In this document: piece by piece, positions 14,905-18,170 of the stretch | Position numbering within the stretch: the first letter of the stretch is position 1 | Layout of the letters: the number at the start of each line of letters is the position of its first letter | Source: Streptococcus sp. UBA6071 | Lineage (GTDB): Bacteria; Bacillota; Bacilli; Lactobacillales; Streptococcaceae | Direction: 5' to 3' | DNA: 18,170 nucleotides | NCBI GenBank assembly: GCA_002436115.1 | Contig: DIXV01000023.1 | Span: 17,049-35,218, forward strand | Program-made: the position numbers and the translations under genes | The notes under the pieces: generated by a model | The model's input: the letters and a program-made list of their open reading frames with translations, nothing else | Database searches by the model: none | What the model was told of the DNA's origin: nothing

Positions 14905-16722
14905 TTATTCAACAGTGACAGCCTTGGCTAAGTTACGTGGTTTATCAACATCAAGACCACGTTGGAGTGAGGCGTAGTAGGCAATCAACTGGGTTGGAAT
15001 GACCATAGAAATGCTAGATAGGTAAGGGTGAACTTGATTGACAACAATATCATCACCGTCTTTAGCAGCATTTTCCTCAGCTACGATTAAAACATTAGCT
15101 CCACGAGCGGCGACTTCTTGGACATTGCCACGTGTATGGGCAGACACAACCTTATTATCAGAGATAAGAGCAAGAACAGGTGTCCCTTCTTCGATAAGAG
15201 AGATAGTTCCATGCTTCAATTCACCAGCAGCAAACCCTTCACACTGGATGTAAGAAATCTCTTTGAGTTTGAGTGAAGCTTCCATAGCAACGTAATAATC
15301 ATTTCCTCGGCCAATATAGAAGGCATTTCGTGTCGTGCTAAGGAGTTTCTCAACTTTTTCCGCAATGCTGTCCTTTTTAGAGAGAGTGGCTTCGATGGAT
15401 TGTGCTACGAGAGATAACTCACGGACGAGATCAAATGTAAGGGCTTCTTTTTTACCATTTGCTTCACCAACTGCTTTTGAAAGAAATGCAAGTGCAGCAA
15501 CTTGAGCGGTATAAGCCTTGGTTGAAGCAACCGCAATTTCTGGCCCTGCATGGAGGAGCATTGTATAGGTGGCTTCACGTGATAAGGTTGAACCAGGCAC
15601 GTTGGTGACGGTTAAGCTAGGGATCCCCATAGCGTTTGCTTTAACCAAAACTTGTCGACTATCAGCAGTCTCGCCAGATTGGCTGAGCAAAATAAACATT
15701 GGTTTCTTGCTCAAAAGTGGCATATTATAGCCCCATTCTGAAGCAACGCCAAGCTCAACAGGTGTATCAGTCAATTGCTCAATCATTGATTTAGAAGCAA
15801 AGCCAGCATTGTAAGAGGTACCAGCAGCCAAAATATAAATACGATCAGCTTCTTGAACGGATTTAACAATAGCTGGGTCAATCACCATTTTATTGTCACT
15901 GTCAGCGTAGATGCTGATGAGCTTACGCATAACAGTTGGTTGCTCGTCAATCTCTTTGAGCATATAGTAAGGGTATGTGCCTTTACCAATATCTGATAGG
16001 TCAAGCTCGGCTGTGTAGCTATCTCGTTGGATAGGCGTACCATCGTAGTCCGTCACTTTTGCAGCATCCTTGGTTAAGACAACTAATTCTTTATCATGGA
16101 TTTCCATGAATTCACTAGTTTCACGAATCATAGCCATGGCATCTGAACAAACCATATTGTAACCATCACCCAAACCAATTAAGAGAGGAGATTTGTTTTT
16201 AGCAACATAGATAGTATCAGGGTTTTGAGCATCCATCAGGGCAAAGGCATAAGAACCTTCAATGATATGTAGGGCTTTTTTAAAGGCCTCAAGAACATCA
16301 TCCTTATCTTCTTCAACAAACTTGCCAATGAGATGCACAGCGATTTCGGTATCTGTTTGTCCTTTTAAATGATGACCAGGAAGAAATTCCTCTTTGATTT
16401 GTAGATAATTTTCAATAACCCCATTATGAACCAAAATAAAGCGTTCGGTTTCTGAACGATGAGGGTGCGCATTTTCTTCAGTTGCTTGTCCGTGAGTAGC
16501 CCAACGCGTATGACCGATACCAGCTGAACCGCTCACATCAATACCGATCTTAGCATGCAAATCTGCAATACGGCCAACCGATTTGACAAGGCGTCCTGTA
16601 TTGACCCCATTAGCGACAAAAATACCTGCTGAGTCATAGCCACGATATTCTAATTTTTCAAGTCCCTGCATCAAGATATCTGTTGCATGTTTATTTCCGA
16701 CAACGCCAACAATTCCACACAT
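14905..16722 (-). CDS. glmS: glutamine-fructose-6-phosphate aminotransferase (isomerizing)
   Basis: 605 residues. It makes glucosamine-6-phosphate from fructose-6-phosphate and glutamine, the entry step to peptidoglycan precursors. The start at 16722 is fixed by biochemistry: the N-terminal glutaminase needs Cys as the first residue after Met removal (MCGIVGVVG), so the in-frame ATG at 16761 is rejected. The ribosome binding site there (AGAGAA) is weak. The Ntn-hydrolase glutaminase domain covers about 2-220, then two SIS sugar-isomerase domains, with LSQSGETADS in the first and the conserved C-terminus DKPRNLAKAVTVE. Monocistronic: own promoter and terminator. Regulation is probably by NagR-type sites around the promoter; I see no glmS ribozyme upstream. 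Confidence 0.96.
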   Translation of the reverse strand: MCGIVGVVGNKHATDILMQGLEKLEYRGYDSAGIFVANGVNTGRLVKSVGRIADLHAKIGIDVSGSAGIGHTRWATHGQATEENAHPHRSETERFILVHNGVIENYLQIKEEFLPGHHLKGQTDTEIAVHLIGKFVEEDKDDVLEAFKKALHIIEGSYAFALMDAQNPDTIYVAKNKSPLLIGLGDGYNMVCSDAMAMIRETSEFMEIHDKELVVLTKDAAKVTDYDGTPIQRDSYTAELDLSDIGKGTYPYYMLKEIDEQPTVMRKLISIYADSDNKMVIDPAIVKSVQEADRIYILAAGTSYNAGFASKSMIEQLTDTPVELGVASEWGYNMPLLSKKPMFILLSQSGETADSRQVLVKANAMGIPSLTVTNVPGSTLSREATYTMLLHAGPEIAVASTKAYTAQVAALAFLSKAVGEANGKKEALTFDLVRELSLVAQSIEATLSKKDSIAEKVEKLLSTTRNAFYIGRGNDYYVAMEASLKLKEISYIQCEGFAAGELKHGTISLIEEGTPVLALISDNKVVSAHTRGNVQEVAARGANVLIVAEENAAKDGDDIVVNQVHPYLSSISMVIPTQLIAYYASLQRGLDVDKPRNLAKAVTVE

Positions 16723-16776
16723 ATATTTATTTCTCTGGCAAGTAAACTCACCAGCCTCCATTTCTTAAAGTTTCCT

Positions 16777-16794
16777 AAAATTGGTATAGTTTAG
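16777..16794. promoter_or_regulatory. dre-like operator downstream of the glmS start point
   Basis: AAAATTGGTATAGTTTAG, nearly identical to the copy at 16863-16880 (17 of the first 18 positions). Flanking bases make CTAAA...TTTAG symmetric ends. The TTGGTATAG core resembles the operator of NagR, the GntR/HutC regulator of amino sugar genes in Firmicutes. It lies about 18-35 bases into the glmS transcript. Confidence 0.6.
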
Positions 16795-16812
16795 TTTTTT
16801 TCAAAAATCAGT

Positions 16813-16828
16813 AAAACCAGTATATGAC
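16813..16828. promoter_or_regulatory. degenerate third dre-like repeat over the glmS -10
   Basis: AAAACCAGTATATGAC shares AAAA and GTATA with the two better copies in the same orientation but differs in the core. It overlaps the -10 hexamer, so part of the similarity may come from the promoter itself. Confidence 0.3.
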
Positions 16829-16847
16829 TTTATTCTATAAATGTCAA
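16819..16847 (-). promoter_or_regulatory. glmS promoter
   Basis: On the minus strand, TTGACA (16842-16847), a 17-base spacer and TATACT (16819-16824): close to consensus. The predicted start is near 16812, giving a leader of about 90 bases. Confidence 0.88.
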
Positions 16848-16862
16848 TAGAAAGATATAAGT

Positions 16863-16880
16863 AAAATTGGTATAGTCTAA
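16863..16880. promoter_or_regulatory. dre-like operator upstream of the glmS promoter
   Basis: AAAATTGGTATAGTCTAA lies about 16 bases upstream of the -35 and 86 bases from the matching copy at 16777, in the same orientation. Two near-identical sites bracketing the promoter suggest one regulator binding both. Confidence 0.6.
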
Positions 16881-16933
16881 TGTGAAGCGAAACCTCTAAT
16901 GCATTGGGAGGGAAATCCCTTCTCCTTGGGTAA

Positions 16934-16967
16934 GAAAAAAGACCTGGGAAAATGAATTCCTAGATCT
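16934..16967 (-). terminator. queA terminator
   Basis: On the minus strand, AGATCTAGGAA pairs with TTCCCAGGTCT (11 pairs, two G-U) around TTCATT and runs into TTTTTTCTTA. It lies about 75 bases after the queA stop and about 85 bases before the upstream glmS operator-like site. Confidence 0.85.
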
Positions 16968-17041
16968 CAATCCCTAGTTCCAAGTTTTTGGGCTTTTAGG
17001 GAAAATGGGTGGATTGATGAAGTCCGTGTGACAAAAACTTA

Positions 17042-18070
17042 TCACATGATAAACATGGCATCACCAAAGCTGAAAAAGCGATACTCTTTTTCGACAGCAT
17101 GTTGGTAGGCCTCTAAGATAAACTCACGTCCTGTAAAGGCTGCAACCAGCATAATTAAGGTCGACTTAGGCAGATGAAAATTCGTAGAAAAAGCATCAAT
17201 AACTTTAAACTGATAGCCAGGCTTGATAAAGATCTTGGTCCAACCAGAGTCCGCTTGAATCTGACCATGAAACTTACTTCCAATAGTTTCTAGAGTGCGG
17301 ATGGATGTTGTTCCCACAGCTATAATCCTACCACCAGAAGACTTGATTTCTCTGAGCGTAGAGGCTGCTTCTTCTGAGAGACTGTAAAATTCACTATGCA
17401 TATCATGCTCATCAACAGTATCAACCGAGACGGGGCGGAAGGTTCCTAGGCCAACATGGAGGGTAAGTTCCACCAATTGAACCCCCTTATCTGCAATTTT
17501 CGCTAAGAGTTCTTCTGTAAAGTGGAGGCCAGCAGTTGGTGCCGCAGCAGAACCATTTTCTTTAGCGTAAACAGTCTGGTAACGCTCTTGATCTTCTAAT
17601 TTTTCGTGGATATAAGGAGGTAAGGGCATCTCCCCTAAGGATTCCAAGACTTCAAGGAAAATCCCATCGTAGAGAAACTGAACAATGCGTCCACCGTGGT
17701 CGAGCTCTTTTTTGATGATGGCCTTTAAACGTCCATCGCCAAAGCTAATTTCAGTTCCAACTCGCAACCGCTTTGCAGGTTTAGCTAGAACCTCCCAATC
17801 ATCCTCCTTTTCATTTTTAAGCAAGAGAATTTCTACATGCCCACCTGTTTCAGTTTTCTGGCCGTAGAGACGAGCAGGAAGAACACGGGTATTATTCATA
17901 ACAAGGGCATCTCCAGGATTTAGTAAATCAAGAATGTGGTCGAAATGCTGGTCTTCTAACTGAGTGGTAGCACGATTTAACACTAAGAGACGAGAAGAAT
18001 CCCGTTGTAAAAGAGGTGTTTGAGCGATGAGGTGTTCAGGTAAATAAAAATCAAAATCCGATGTATGCAT
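17042..18070 (-). CDS. queA: S-adenosylmethionine:tRNA ribosyltransferase-isomerase
   Basis: 342 residues. It transfers and isomerises the ribosyl part of SAM onto 7-aminomethyl-7-deazaguanine at the tRNA wobble position, giving epoxyqueuosine. Recognised by the N-terminus [17 protein letters not shown], by [12 protein letters not shown] near 58-69, by GEMPLPPYI, by [15 protein letters not shown] near 171-185, and by the C-terminal [19 protein letters not shown]. Full normal length. The ATG follows the upstream gene's stop by two bases and its ribosome binding site (GAGGG) lies inside that gene, so the two are co-transcribed and probably coupled. Confidence 0.96.
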   Translation of the reverse strand: MHTSDFDFYLPEHLIAQTPLLQRDSSRLLVLNRATTQLEDQHFDHILDLLNPGDALVMNNTRVLPARLYGQKTETGGHVEILLLKNEKEDDWEVLAKPAKRLRVGTEISFGDGRLKAIIKKELDHGGRIVQFLYDGIFLEVLESLGEMPLPPYIHEKLEDQERYQTVYAKENGSAAAPTAGLHFTEELLAKIADKGVQLVELTLHVGLGTFRPVSVDTVDEHDMHSEFYSLSEEAASTLREIKSSGGRIIAVGTTSIRTLETIGSKFHGQIQADSGWTKIFIKPGYQFKVIDAFSTNFHLPKSTLIMLVAAFTGREFILEAYQHAVEKEYRFFSFGDAMFIM

Positions 18071-18072
18071 AG

Positions 18073-18170
18073 TTACCCTCGAACAGATAAAAAGGAATAG
18101 ACGAAGAAAAGAGCAATCAGAAGAGGAATGCTCATTAGCAAACTGCCAATGATAAGGGCAGCCAACCGCC
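18073..18170 (-). CDS. C-terminal end of an unidentified membrane protein (partial)
   Basis: Reading leftward from the window edge, the frame gives 31 codons, [20 protein letters not shown] and onward, ending FLSVRG before a TAA at 18073-18075. It is almost wholly hydrophobic, so it is the last one or two membrane segments of a protein that starts beyond the window. The stop is two bases before the queA ATG. The fragment is too short to name. Confidence 0.65.
   Translation of the reverse strand, partial: RLAALIIGSLLMSIPLLIALFFVYSFLSVRG

Noticed and set aside
16723..16761. 13-residue N-terminal extension of GlmS
   Set aside because: It would bury the catalytic N-terminal Cys, which must follow the initiator Met directly.
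16723..16880. glmS ribozyme in the glmS leader
   Set aside because: The leader is only about 90 bases and I see none of the ribozyme's conserved core; the promoter and operator-like sites explain regulation instead.
1..18170. CRISPR array, toxin-antitoxin, restriction or other defence system
   Set aside because: No regularly spaced repeats and no coding frame resembling such systems; nearly all long frames are assigned to metabolic or tRNA-modification genes.

Overview
The window looks like a chromosomal stretch from a low-GC Firmicute, almost certainly a Streptococcus. The protein families, the strong AAGGAGG-type ribosome binding sites, the TTGACA/TATAAT promoters, the gene order glmS followed by mtlA-mtlR-mtlF-mtlD, and the leuA-leuB-DUF1294-leuC-leuD operon all fit that genus. 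The species cannot be fixed from the sequence alone.

Layout. (1) Bases 1-610 are non-coding: the 3' part of a rod-shaped structured RNA (possibly 6S RNA), a tRNA-Arg(CCG) with its own promoter, a probable left-end remnant of an IS3-family element, an unexplained hairpin-rich stretch, and a clear terminator. (2) A small DUF1304 membrane protein gene lies at 759-1115. (3) The leucine operon (1154-6328) has a consensus promoter, a 15-residue leader peptide with three UUG Leu codons in a row, competing hairpins ending in an attenuator, then leuA, leuB, a DUF1294 membrane gene, leuC and leuD with tight or overlapping junctions. (4) A 99-residue membrane protein of unknown function has its own extended -10 promoter. 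(5) dhaK-dhaL-dhaM encode the PTS-dependent dihydroxyacetone kinase. (6) Across a long bidirectional terminator, the mannitol PTS operon mtlA-mtlR-mtlF-mtlD lies on the minus strand, with a cre-like site over the mtlA -10. (7) glmS lies on the minus strand, with repeated operator-like sites (probable NagR dre sites) flanking its promoter. (8) queA lies on the minus strand, preceded by the last 31 codons of an unidentified membrane protein.

How the genes work together. leuABCD convert 2-ketoisovalerate plus acetyl-CoA to the keto acid precursor of leucine, apparently under leader-peptide attenuation. The dha and mtl operons both draw phosphate from PEP through HPr: MtlA/MtlF import and phosphorylate mannitol, MtlD oxidises mannitol-1-phosphate to fructose-6-phosphate, and DhaM feeds phosphate to the DhaL-bound nucleotide so DhaK can make dihydroxyacetone phosphate. 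GlmS takes fructose-6-phosphate into amino sugar synthesis.

This is mostly ordinary metabolic chromosome; I see no defence system, CRISPR array, toxin system or complete mobile element. The parts most worth a second look are the leu leader architecture, a degenerate second IIB domain in MtlA with His at the Cys position, an MtlR whose IIB and IIA modules lack the usual phospho-acceptors, the operator repeats around the glmS promoter, and the structured non-coding left edge.
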